Program-made: the position numbers and the translations under genes
Part shown: positions 10,490-21,330 of the stretch, in pieces
Position numbering within the stretch: the first letter of the stretch is position 1
Layout: the number at the start of each line of letters is the position of its first letter
The notes under the pieces: model-generated
What the model saw: the letters and a program-made list of their open reading frames with translations, nothing else
The model's database searches: none
Told to the model about the DNA's origin: nothing
Assembly: GCA_034698045.1 (NCBI GenBank)
Contig: JAQGAU010000448.1
Span: 1 to 28,023, forward strand
Reading direction: 5' to 3'
From: Paramacrobiotus richtersi
Lineage: Eukaryota; Tardigrada; Eutardigrada; Parachela; Macrobiotidae
DNA length: 28,023 bases

Positions 10490-13400
10490 ATGTTTCTAAC
10501 ATCGTGGACTATTCTCCTGTTCCTGCCAGCTGTTATTCTTTGTGCTAAAGTGCAGAAAGGTAAACAGTTATTCTATACTATATCTATTTTACAACATCTT
10601 ATAATTCTTGAATGTAAATTAAGTTCTTTGCCCTTGCCTGAGTATAACGTTTGAATTTCCGTAGGAACCGCTGTCCAGAATAAACCAGGTAGCCTTCCGG
10701 TAACGCCAACAAAACCGGTTAAAGATGTCGTTAAAGCTTCCGCTTCCAACTCAACCGAGAAGACAGTCTGCACAACCCCGTCATGCCAGAAGGCCGGTAA
10801 GCAGACAATGTGAAAACCTTTAATTTTGTGAACGGAACCAGGCGATATTTTGGAACATTTCTTCGCACCTTTTAAAAAAAACTGGAAATGCTGGAAATTG
10901 TAAAAAATTAAGAATAAAAAGTTGGTTTTTCATAGCAATTAGTTCCGCATGAAGTTATAAGCAAGAAAAGATATGGAGCCGTGAAATACAGTATATTGGT
11001 TAAAAATTCTCTTGTCTGCATTCTGCTTGAGTATTGCTCTCAGCAAAACAAATGCAGACCGCGTCTCGTATCTTTTCTATGAATTGTAGCGGAAAAGTTT
11101 CTAAGCCGAATCAACAGTTCAGCGGATCCCTGCAACGATTTCTTCGACTATGCCTGTGGCACGTGGATTAGCGTTAATGAGATCCCCGATAACGAAACCG
11201 ACATCAGCGAGTTTTACTTTTTGACTCGGAAAATGAAGGAAGTTGGTCAAAGTAAGCCGAATCAAGCTGCCGCTTCACCGTTATCACTGGCATTTTAGAA
11301 GGAATTAATGCAGTATCACTCATACAGTTATGCATGTCAGATGTCCTGAAGGCCAAGCAAGATCGCATGTTCGCTTCCGAAGTGATAGCCAAGAGCATCT
11401 TTCGACAGTGCATGAACGAAGGTACGTCTTCGTGCAGTGCTTCTTATTCTGCCTGCCTAATTCTTAGTGCGCTCTTAAACACACTGGAATTTCATTATAA
11501 AAATATCTGTAGATAAAATTAAAAAAATGTTTATCTTGGCTTCTTCAGAGTTTAGAGCCATGCTTTTTGTTAAGCTATTTACTATCAAAGTCAATCAAAA
11601 ACAAAAAACAGACTAGTCAAACGAACAAGAAGCTAAACTGGAGCATAAGTCTTATGGTAAAGCGCGATTGTCCAGTGATATGCACAAATAAACTTCGCAG
11701 TCTTGGCAATGTAATCGAACGTTCTGAGAGTTTCTGTTTAATGTTTTACAGAATTTTGTTGAAATATTCGAATTTTTTACAGCTGAAATCAACAAACTAC
11801 GCGCGCGACCTTTACTTGATCTCCTAAAGGAGTTTTTCGGCGGTTGGCCAATACTCCAACCCAGGTGGGATCCATCACAGTTCAACCTGGCCGACACGTT
11901 GGTCAAGAACTTCTTTGTCGGCAACCAGCCTTTCTTTGCCCTATCCCTTGGGGCCGACGTGGAAAATCCGTTGACCAACATGCTTCAGATTGATTCTCCT
12001 CCAACGTTCGCAACGGTCGATGTGCTGAATGACGCCATCGCGGGAAAGATCTACATAGAGAGCTATCTGACCCTTATATTTAACACAACTTCGTTGCTGT
12101 TGAAAGATTCGAAAAGGCCAGTGGATGTCAACAGCCTATCGGTGAACCTTACGGAGATTGCGGGAATGGAACGATCATTTGGCATGGTAAGCTAAGCAAT
12201 ACAAGAACCTAACTGAGACATGCGTTATGCAAGCTTTCGAAGCCCAGCAGTTTCTTTTAACCGGACCTCAGTGTGGCCGTTTGGTTGTAGTGCTGCACCT
12301 ATCTACAGTATGGCCACGCCACTTGTAGCCGAAAACATTTCTAGTGTCCTGCCGCATAATGCACAGCTTTTCGACGAATCTTTCACTATTGTCTAGTGTA
12401 ACTTTTTGTCCTCTATCCAACAAACATATGCTATCGCAGCGGCCTAACTTCACACTTCGCCGGTTCTTGATTGAAGTGGTAGGGGTGTGGTGCGTTTTGC
12501 CGGTCGTATAAACCCGGCCACAGAAACCCACCCGGTACGTTTTTAGGCACTTAGGGCTTTTCATCCGACAGAGCATAAGTGTGGGCACCTTTTAAATTTA
12601 GTTGTTGCTCGTTTGTTGCGAACAGCTTGAAACGCCGAAGCGTTACATTTCAGCTCTCATAGACTTCCATGTTATAACATGGGATGCTAACAGGCTCCCT
12701 GCATCCACCGGAACAGTTTTTGGGAAATGTTTTGTTGTTCAATCGAATGGCTATGGATTAGGCATGAACGAAACAGTATTGGTTTAAACTTGAAATTCAC
12801 CGGCATCGAGAGCCGAGCCGTCAAATCCTGCATACTGAATCACAGCAAGCAGTAATCATCAGAAAGCGGGTTGAATAATGAAAGTGCTGTCAAGCTGCAA
12901 ATAAATTCTTTGCGTTCTGATTGAGAAAAGAAAAGGATACTGGGATTCCTTTGCACGATTAGCACCGCAAAAAACAACAACTCATGCTTTCGCTGCATCA
13001 TAGACAAAGGTCAACGCTCCAACTATCCATCTTGTACGGTGCTGGCAGGTCACCCGCCCTGGGAGGATGAACAGCAACTTTAACTGGCTCAGTGTTGTTG
13101 TTTTCCAGTAGAGAAATGATTGCTCTACCGCCTAAAAGTAGGAAAATACCAAAAACAAGTCTCCTGAAATTTAGAGGAATATAGTAGCGGAATTTGGAAA
13201 GGTCAGAGCACATGTCCGACCGGTTTCCGATGCTGGTGTCCTTTGATTTAAATTTTTTTAAATTTTGCATTTACGTGACAAACTTTAGTGTTATACCGTG
13301 AAAGGTACTAAAATGAATGGGCATTCGAACTGCGTTTGAAATTTTGACGCAGGACTTCACGGCGCTCCAGGGCGGGCGCTCGAAAAATCGTCTACAAGTG

Positions 13401-15897
13401 GCGTGGCCATACTGTAGTTTCGTGAACTTTTTTGCAGATTTTACATCTGCAAATGCTGGGATATGTCGTACTGTAGAACAGTGTTCATTTGAAGGGTTCA
13501 AACGAAAGTGTTCATTCCAGGCAAAGCTTACAGCTGTGGAAAAAGCCAACGACAGCATTTACTTGAACAAGATGACCTTGTCCGCCTTCCAGAAACAGTA
13601 CAACTTCAACTCCACACTTATGCGCAACGTAACCAGCATCATTCGAGCCTACTTAACTGCTGCTAACCTCTCAAAGGAAATTACCGACAATGCGACCATT
13701 GTCGTACTGAATCCACGTTTCTGGCCAGTGGTCGATGCAAAACTGGCTGAGCTGGAAGCCCTCGGTGACGAAGGGAAGCGCCGGTTGGCGAACTATATGG
13801 GATGGCAGCTGATTTCGGGACTGCTTGACTATTTATCTCAGGATTATCGACATACGTTGGCGGAATATAAGCAGAGGATTACCGGTAGCAAGACAAAGAG
13901 GGATCCGCCCGTCGGGGAGAGATGCTTGAGCGTTGTCACGGCGCTTCTACCGATGAGCGTGGGCTCCATGTATGCGAGGGATGTGGTACCGCGGGACTTG
14001 AGGCAGAAGGTTAGTGGGCATTTTAAACCTTGTTACAGACACAGATATCTGTACTTGTACGCTGTTTTTGACTGTTATAATCTCCAAATTTTCTCTATAG
14101 CTCTGCAAGCGTGCATACAACTATAACAAAACTCAGAAACCGGTGTCATTCATTTCAATGTTTTAGTCAGGAGAGTAACATAAATTTATTTATGCTGTTA
14201 TAAGAACTAAAATGAGGCTCAGCTATTGAACAGTACCTGTGTGACGATGTAGGCAACAATGATGGTCAAGGACATTCAGGTCGGCTTCGGCGAACTTTTG
14301 AAAACGGCAAGTTGGATGGACAATGCCACCCGTCAACGTGCGTTAATCAAGCTGGATGCCATTATTAATGTTGCCGGATATCCCGAAATGTTTTTGAGCA
14401 ATACAACGGCAATAGATGAGGAGTACAAACTCGTACGTGCAATAACTTAGGACATTAAGGTGCGTACATTGTGTAACGGGTTTTTCTTTTTCGTACAGGT
14501 AACAGTTCAAAAAACGTACATCGATACCCTCGCAACGAGCACTAAAAGCACGCTTATTCGCCAATTAAAAAGGTTACCGAAAGCGAACCTTCGCTACGAT
14601 CCGATTACTGACACCCCGGACATCACGGAAGTTAATGCATTCTATATGCCCAGCAACAACGTCATAAGTAAATTATTCTAAAACTGTGAACAAAGAAACT
14701 GACTAAAAATCAACCGTCTGCATGAATGCAGCAATGTTGGCTGCTATTCTCCAGCTGCCGTTCTACGACTCGGAAAGTCCACAGTATCTGAACTACGGTG
14801 CCATCGGCTACATCATCGGCCATGAGACTACGCATGGATTCGACGACACTGGAGCCAATTATGACGATCAAGGTGTCCGCCGAGCATGGTGGAGCAACAC
14901 GACGGCGGCACTGTACGAAGCGCGAAAGAAAGGCATGGCGCAGCAGTATGCCAACTATGCATTACCGGCTGGAAAGGTTAACGGACAACTGACGCTCGGG
15001 GAAAACATTGCCGACAATGGCGGATTACGAGCAGCGTACAAAGTATGCATAATACATAATGCGTTTCTGCTGCTCTTCCTGTTTTTGCATTACCGTGACC
15101 ACATGGTTTACGTTTGTTATATTTCGATAGGGATACTCAAAATACCTCCAAAGGTTATCGAAACCCGAGCCAGTGTTACCCGGCCTGGAGAAGTACACAC
15201 CACTGCAGCTGTTTTTTCTTTCTGCCGGACAAGTAAGCCCTCAATGCGCATTCGTATCAGGCTGGATATTATAAATAGGGCAGAGGCGCTGCACGTGTCG
15301 ATTAGCAAGTGTGAGTTAGAAATGTGGATATGACAAAAGTAAGCTCTGTGTGTATGAAGAGCAAAGCGGTTGATGCTATCGACATTTCTCCGCCCGCAGT
15401 CCGTCCGATTATTCAGCGAGTTTATCTAGCTGACAATGCATGTCATTCATGCATTTTGATTACCGGTTGAATATATCTTTTGTTTCAAATTTTGTAATGA
15501 ATAAATAACAGCCAAATACACTTTAACAGTCGGAAGAAAATGGGACGGGGACATGTCGAAAGTATGCGCCGCTTTGCCCTTCATACACGCAGAGCTTACT
15601 TTGGTCTTATTCGCATTTCCAACTCACACTTGCTTATCGACACGTGCAGCGCCTTTGCTCTAATATGTTCCCCTTATGCGAACTGATCTGTAATCATAGC
15701 GCTTTGTCTTGTGCTCGTAGGTGTGGTGTAATAATAAGCGAATTGAAAGTGAGCGAGTGGACCTCTTAACAGAAACACACGCTCCCAATCGCTTCCGAGT
15801 TAATGGAGCTGTTTCCAATATGCCAGAGTTTGCGGACACTTTTAAGTGCTCTAAGAATGCTCGAATGAATCCGAGCGTGAAGCAAGTTGTGTGGTAA
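10490..15897 (+). CDS. Gene B: secreted neprilysin-like M13 zinc metallopeptidase, 11 exons, 758 aa, intact
   Basis: Exons: 10490-10559, 10665-10796, 11090-11251, 11341-11421, 11783-12186, 13521-14009, 14253-14432, 14499-14667, 14732-15042, 15131-15232, 15721-15897. All phases agree and splice sites are GT-AG. Exon 1 encodes a signal peptide (MFLTSWTILLFLPAVILC). A variable Pro/Lys/Ser-rich linker precedes TVCTTPSC and SADPCNDFFDYACGTW, the start of the M13 fold. Active-site residues are complete: NAFY (552-555), HETTH (593-597), ENIADNGG (Glu653, Asp657) and THAPNRFRVNG (His720), ending QVVW. Predicted extracellular endopeptidase acting on small peptides. Intron 5 (1334 bp) and intron 10 (488 bp) are enlarged by inverted-repeat elements; other introns are mostly short. 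Nearest relative in the window is the dead copy C. Confidence 0.93.
12303..13417. mobile_element. Inverted-repeat element, about 1.1 kb, in intron 5 of gene B
   Basis: A perfect 26-bp inverted repeat occurs at 12303-12328 and 13392-13417; each arm holds atggccacgccacttgtag or its complement. The same intron in D is 281 bp and in E 147 bp, so the extra length in B fits an insertion. Inside are short open frames on both strands (for example minus 13270-12998, with one hydrophobic stretch), none with a transposase motif I recognise. No clear target-site duplication was seen at these ends, so true termini may lie outside the 26-bp arms. Probably a non-autonomous DNA transposon or a deletion derivative. 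Confidence 0.6.
15279..15660. mobile_element. MITE-like element with about 120-bp imperfect terminal inverted repeats, in intron 10 of gene B
   Basis: The left arm (about 15279-15400) matches the reverse complement of the right arm (about 15540-15660). The best part, around ggcgctgcacgtgtcgat, agrees at 32 of 33 positions, and similarity continues inward through tgaag.gcaaagcgg with more differences. The matching intron in D is only 100 bp, so the bulk of this 488-bp intron is insertion. No open frame of note, so it is a non-autonomous foldback or MITE type. Target duplication not resolved. It leaves the splice sites of gene B intact. Confidence 0.75.
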
Positions 15898-16433
15898 ACT
15901 GTTCTAAGCGATTCTAAATTCTGTGGCGTTCTCCGGTGCTACTTCAGACAGTCTATAATATTGTTGCTGATTGCAATAAATGATTGTTGCGAATAGAACG
16001 GTGCACACGATTTCTAATGCAGAAGTACAGATAGGCAGTATACAGAAGACCAAGGAAACCTCGTGGCTAGAAACGCCGAATCATGTCTTTTGTCTGTCTT
16101 TCACCAGTCCATTACCATCATTCTAGGAAAGAGGTCGCGTTCATTACTCACCAAGAGGCTAAGAAATAACACTTGCTTTCCCGATAACAGGCTTCCAGTT
16201 GTCCATAAAGCACGGTATGTAGCGTTAAATTTTTGCGGAAGATTAGGTGCGACTGTTAATTTAACGAAGAGCTTTGTAGCTGTTCTTATTGATTAGTCTT
16301 TGGCGTGCGAAAGCGTATCGCGTATAGCGTTGTCCCTTGCTGGTAACTGCATACAGCAACTTTTGTCTAGAATTGTATCATATTTTACGATTAGATGAAT
16401 GTTAACTGGACTGGGGCTTTTTTATCAGCAATC
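15898..16433. promoter_or_regulatory. Gene B 3' flank and conserved upstream region of copy C
   Basis: AATAAA at 15975-15980, about 80 bases past the gene B stop, is a likely polyadenylation signal. The right half resembles the regions before B and E: a 22-bp stretch at 16154-16175 (containing ggctaagaaataacact) is identical to 24044-24065 before gene E, followed in both by a taaagcacgg element. This is the old promoter of the now broken copy C. Confidence 0.55.
15975..15980 (+). promoter_or_regulatory. Candidate polyadenylation signal AATAAA of gene B
   Basis: Canonical hexamer 78 bases after the gene B stop codon, on the sense strand, with GT-rich sequence just after it (tgattgttgcg). Confidence 0.5.
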
Positions 16434-17562
16434 ATGTTTATAACATCGTGGAATATTCTCCTGTTTCTGCCAGCTGCTATTCTTTGTACTGAAGGGGAGA
16501 AAGGTTAGCAGCATGTCTGGACGACTAAGACTGGACTACTTCTGTTTGCCCTGATTTAAGAATTTTTCAATAATTATGAATTATCCTCTGTACCCTTGCC
16601 CGAATAACATAAGGTTTGAATTTTCGTAGGAGTCGCTGTGAAGGATAAACCAGACAAACTTCGGGTAACGCCACCAAAACCGGTTGAAGATGTTGTTAAA
16701 GCTTCCGCTTCGAGATCAACCGCCAAGACGGTCTGTACAACCCAGTCATGCCAGACGGCCGGTAAGCAGACACTGCGAAGAACTTTGATTTCGTGAGTGG
16801 TCCCAGGCGATCTTTCGAAGCATTTCTTCGCATTCGTCTGAACACGTTCGAAAGACGATAATCAACTTCTTGATTTTTGAGAGGTTTCAAAACAACAAAA
16901 ACCACGTTTCGGGAAGCAAGTTTTGAAGGAATTTTTTAAAATTAAGCTTTAGATGCCTAGAAAATAAAAAATTTCATCTTTCATATTATAATAAAGTTTA
17001 GGCGGAACAAGCACGGAGTTGTACAAGATATTGCTTAAATTTTCTTGTCTTGATTTTGCTTGACTGTTGCCTAAAGTAACATGTCAGCAAAAGACACGCA
17101 GACCGAGTTTCGTAGTATACTAGTAATTTGAATTTTAGCGCAAAAGTTTTTAAGCCGAATTAACAGTTCAGTGGACCCATGTGACGATTTCTTCGAATAT
17201 GCCTGCGGCAAGTGGATCAGCACCAATGAGATCCCGATAACGCAACCGGAATCAGCGAGTTTAACTTCCTGACTCGTAAAATGAAGGAACCTGTTCAGAG
17301 TAAGTTTCCGTCAACTGTTGCTTTACACCTGCCAGCTGCTATTTGACGCTGTGGACAACGTCTTCATCGTTTGCTAACTTTGCTTACTTGATCTGCATGA
17401 GGACTGTTGCTACTGTAATGTATAACTGTGGATACTTGTTATGCAATTTGAGTCATACACCACAGTTGGGCATTTTGTCAGATGTCCTGAAGTCCAAGCG
17501 TGATCGCATGTTCGCTTCCGAAGTGAAAGCCAAGGACCTCTTTCAACAGTGCAGCAACGAAG
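16434..17562 (+). pseudogene. Copy C part 1: exons 1-4 of a broken neprilysin-like gene
   Basis: Exons by homology to gene B: 16434-16503 (signal peptide MFITSWNILLFLPAAILC), 16630-16761 (linker ending TVCTTQSCQTA), 17139-17299 (VDPCDDFFEYACGKW) and 17482-17562. Splice sites are kept. Exon 3 is 161 bp against 162 in A, B, D and E: one C is missing near 17234, giving an in-frame TGA at 17270-17272. Downstream, intron 4 breaks off within about 37 bp, where the sequence switches to D exon 7 on the opposite strand. Exons 5 and 6 of the same copy are found inverted at 22415-21331; exons 7-11 are absent. Sequence is closest to gene B. Not expected to make an active enzyme. Confidence 0.88.
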
Positions 17563-17599
17563 GTAATTTCCCACTTCTTCTACGTCCTATTTCTGTACG

Positions 17600-20500
17600 C
17601 AGCTTAACTAGCGCACTTTGATAGGTGGCATTGTCCATCCAGCTTGCCGATTCTAGCAGTTCGCGGAAGCCGACTTGGATATCTTTGACCATCATTGTTG
17701 CCTACTCAATTAAGCCGTGCCACATTACGAAATACCAACGTGTACTATGTCTGTAACTCATATGTTGAAATGAATCTTAGGGTGGAACTTGTACTGTATT
17801 GGGATTGGATACACGGTACTAGCGCCTCAGATCGTATGATTAACGGGTTACAGTAAGGCGACGCGCGTGGTGACACGTGGTACCACGACAAAGATCGGGG
17901 AAGGAGGTTTGGTACGTATTCGACTCCGTACCGAGTGCCACCATAACAGATACGGCATGGTGTACCAACCCCTCCGTGTCCGCACATGGTTTTGAAATAA
18001 AAAAATTACGCTTCGCCAAGCCACCTCATGAGGCTGGCTGCAGTACTAGCTCCAGTTGTTGAACTTCAACTATTCAAAATTTCAAAAACAATTGCAGCGC
18101 GTTTCTTTTGTTCTCACTCAACCTTATCAAACCCATATTCAGAAACCAGGAATACTTTTGTGTGTTTTGGTGAGTTGCGCGCTTATGAACGTTTTGTGCA
18201 TGGCCACATCATGGCACTGACAAACAAACAACACAAAAGCTCGTATTATACAACATTTGCGCGCCCAGTGGTAGACTGTTGTGCGCGTTGTGTAAAATAG
18301 CTAGAATATATAGCCTTAAATGAGTTCATGAATGATTACTTATTAATGCGGTACCGATAAACTGTACGGAGAGAAAGCAACACGATAGATTGTCTACAAA
18401 ACAGGTTGAAAACGGTGGAAACACTTCGTGGACGAAAGTTGTGCAGCTATAAGCAGAGGTTGAAAAAATGAGCCCCACCCGTTACTGCATTTATGTCTTG
18501 CTAACCTTTTGCTTCAAATCCTGCGGTACCACATCCCTCGCATAGAGGGCCCCCACGGCCAACGGTAGCATGTCTGTGACAATGGTCAAACATCTCTCCC
18601 CAACGGGTGGATCGCTCTTGGTCTTCTTACCGAAAATTCTCTGACTGTATTCGGCCGAAACATAACGATAGTCCTTCGACAGATAGGTCGACAGTCTCGA
18701 GATTAGCTGCCATCCAATATAGTTCGCCATCCGGCGTTTGCCTTCATCGCCCAGGGCCTCCAGCTCGACCAGTTTTGCATCCATCACTGGCCAGAATCGG
18801 AGATTTGATACAACAATTCTTGTATTGTCCGTAATCATGTCGGAAAGGTTGAAGGCAGCAAAGTAGGCTCGAATGATGCTGGTTATATTGCGCATGATCG
18901 TAGAGTTGAAACTGCAGCGGTCCTGGAATTCGGAGAGGGTCATCTTGTTCAGGTATATGTCGGTGTTGGAGGTTTCGACTGATGTGAGCTTTGCCTGGAA
19001 AAAATATGTCCGGGTTACGATGTGTGGTGTGTTTGCATATTACTGTAGATGACAATATATCAGAAAATCTTCCAGCTGTTTACGATTCAATTTGAAACAT
19101 GCGCAAGATTTTGAAGTTATCGAAGACCAAGTTAATTTTATAACCAGTCTAATGTACTACATGAATAGTATATACATACAGTGTATGTAGTATCATACAG
19201 ACAGACTGGGATCAGTCCCACAGGTTTGTGTATGAGGCTTTGGAAAGTTCATTTCTTCAATTTTACCAATTTTACCATGCCTAATGAACGTTCCATTTCC
19301 ACAATTTCCGTAAAGTTCACTAAAAATCTGCTGATATCCAGTGTGCTCACTGTGCTGTTCAGGCCTTTCATGGCAGCAACGATGTTATATTAAACATAAA
19401 GGTGAGGTAGCTCTCTGTGTAGAGCTTTCCCAGGATCTCGTCATTCAGCACATCCACCGTCGTATATGTCGCCGGAGAATTGAAATTGATTATGTTAATC
19501 AATGGATTCTCAACCTCACCGGTAACGCTAACCGCAAAGAAAGCCTCATTGCCGACAAAGAAGTTCTTGACCAGTATGTCGGCAATGTCGAACCGCGACG
19601 GATCCCAGTCGGATTGGAGTACAGGCCAACCACTGACATACTCATTGAGAATATCCAGTAAGGGTCGTGCGCGGAGTTTTTCGATTTCAGCTGCGAAACA
19701 TTTGTATACGCTAACGAATTTCGGTGAAATAATAATTACAAGCGCTTACAGTCCTATTTAGCTAATTATTATTTCCAAGGGGTGCGAATTATTTATACAA
19801 CTGAACAACATAAATTTAACAGCTGGTACTGAAAGAGAAAATACGAAAACGTGTTCAGTATGACTGTGAAATTATGCTAAAGTAGCAAGAATATAATAAT
19901 TACCCTCGTTACTGCACTGTCGAAACAGACTCTTGGCCTTCACTTCGGAAGCGAACATGCGACCGCGCTTGGTATTCAGAATACCTGGAATGTATATACA
20001 AATGTGCAACAGACCCTGCATACATACAGTATATGCATACTGCGTATTCCTTGTTTAATATGTTGCAGTAATCACGCAAACGATAGAGTATGTCGCCGAA
20101 AGCAAAACAGCGTCGAAAAACACAGTGCCAGTTATTGTAGATTGGTCGTCTAATTAGACTCACCTTGATTAACTTCTATTATTTTCCGACCCAAGAAGTA
20201 AAAGTCGCTGATTTCGGTTACATTGTCGGGAATCTCGTTAGTGCTGATCCACTTGCCACAGGCATATTCGAAGAAATCAGCACATGGATCCACCGAACTG
20301 TTTATTAGGCTTAGAAACTTCTGCGCTAAAACACAAGCATACATGCAAAGAATTTCGCCTGCACTGGATTTCGCTTGCCGTCAATCTAAGGCATGAAATG
20401 ATCAAATACACTCCAGATAATAATGACTTATGAAATCTAGTTTATGAAACTTATGAAATATTATTCAAATTTTACATAATTTCTTTTGCTGATGTTTTGT

Positions 20501-20928
20501 TGTTTAGTACCTTCCAGAGAACGAGAAATTCTTTGTCGTTTATGCTTTGTTTGAAAAGCTACAAGGAACAGCTTCAAACGCTGCACTGCACCATTATAGA
20601 TATCGCAGAACGGACAGTCTCAGCTTACCGATTTTCTGGCATGCAGGGGTTATGCACACCGTCTTGGCGGTTGAATTTGAAGCAGAAGCCTTAACAACAT
20701 CTCTTGCAGGTTTTGTTTTTGTCGCCGGAAGCCTGTCTGGTTTATTGTTCACTAGGATTCCTGTTTGCAAATTCATATCTCATATTCGTGACGTGAACAA
20801 AGAATATCGTTGTTTGACTGTTACCAAAGGATTATAACACAGTGGAGTTGACTACCTACCATTCTGAACTTTACACAAAGCATAACAGATGGTAAGAACA
20901 GGAGAACATGCCACGATCGCATAAGCAT
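17600..20928 (-). pseudogene. Copy D part 1 (inverted): exons 1-6 and 5' part of exon 7 of a broken neprilysin-like gene
   Basis: Minus-strand exons: 20928-20860, 20760-20629, 20325-20164, 19984-19904, 19690-19276, 18994-18506, and 17701 to about 17600, where exon 7 ends abruptly after SWMDNATYQSALVKL. Exon 1 (MLMRSWHVLLFLPSVMLC, signal peptide) is one base short of the others at its usual donor; a second GT four bases on (end 20856) would restore phase. Exon 5 has two extra bases near 19369-19372, shifting the frame into stops, and a 9-bp duplication beside it. Exon 6 is open and complete (489 bp). Intron 6 (17702-18505, 804 bp) is about 470 bp longer than in E and holds unassigned extra sequence. 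Closest to gene E. The rest of exon 7 to exon 11 is at 22563-23691 on the other strand. Confidence 0.88.
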
Positions 20929-21330
20929 CGTTACCGTTCAGAAAGCAGCCTAAAACGTTATGCACAATAAATTCCCGTCTGATCCTCAATTAAAATGCGA
21001 TTCCATGCAAACTGCTACACTAATCAGCACCGCACATCGGCGCTGTTACACGATGGCACAGTGAAAAAATCAAGATGAACAACATAAAAAGATTTTCGTT
21101 CACATTAACACCCGCAGCAATGAGACAGTACTGAAAGTTGATTAACGATCCTCGAAAGCACAGGAATGAAGAAAACCGCAGTCAGGCAGGTCATGTTTTA
21201 CCATTATAGATTTATCCGTACGTGAAACATCGCGAAATAGCATGTCACCCGGCTGTCGTGCAGGAGTTAAAAATTACTGATTTGCTAAAAAAAGACTTTG
21301 CACCGCATTAACATTGCATGGTATTATCAT
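20929..21330 (-). promoter_or_regulatory. Upstream region of copy D, fused to the truncated end of C exon 6
   Basis: On the minus strand, the roughly 190 bp before the D start (from gttaatgtgaacgaaaatc through ttgttcatcttgatt and actgtgccat) clearly match the region before gene E. Farther out, up to the broken end of C exon 6 at 21331, the similarity to the E upstream region stops. So C exon 6 ends about 400 bp from the D start with no exons 7-11 in between, which marks a deletion junction. Confidence 0.55.

Noticed and set aside
12268-12588. 106-codon minus-strand frame in intron 5 of gene B
   Set aside because: Overlaps the inverted-repeat arm, has no ATG-linked domain I recognise, and is probably element debris.
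17745-18062. Possible tRNA-derived SINE in D intron 6 (tggcactcggtacgg followed by gagtcgaatac)
   Set aside because: The A-box-like and B-box-like parts are too close together and no tail or duplication was found; left as unassigned extra intron sequence.
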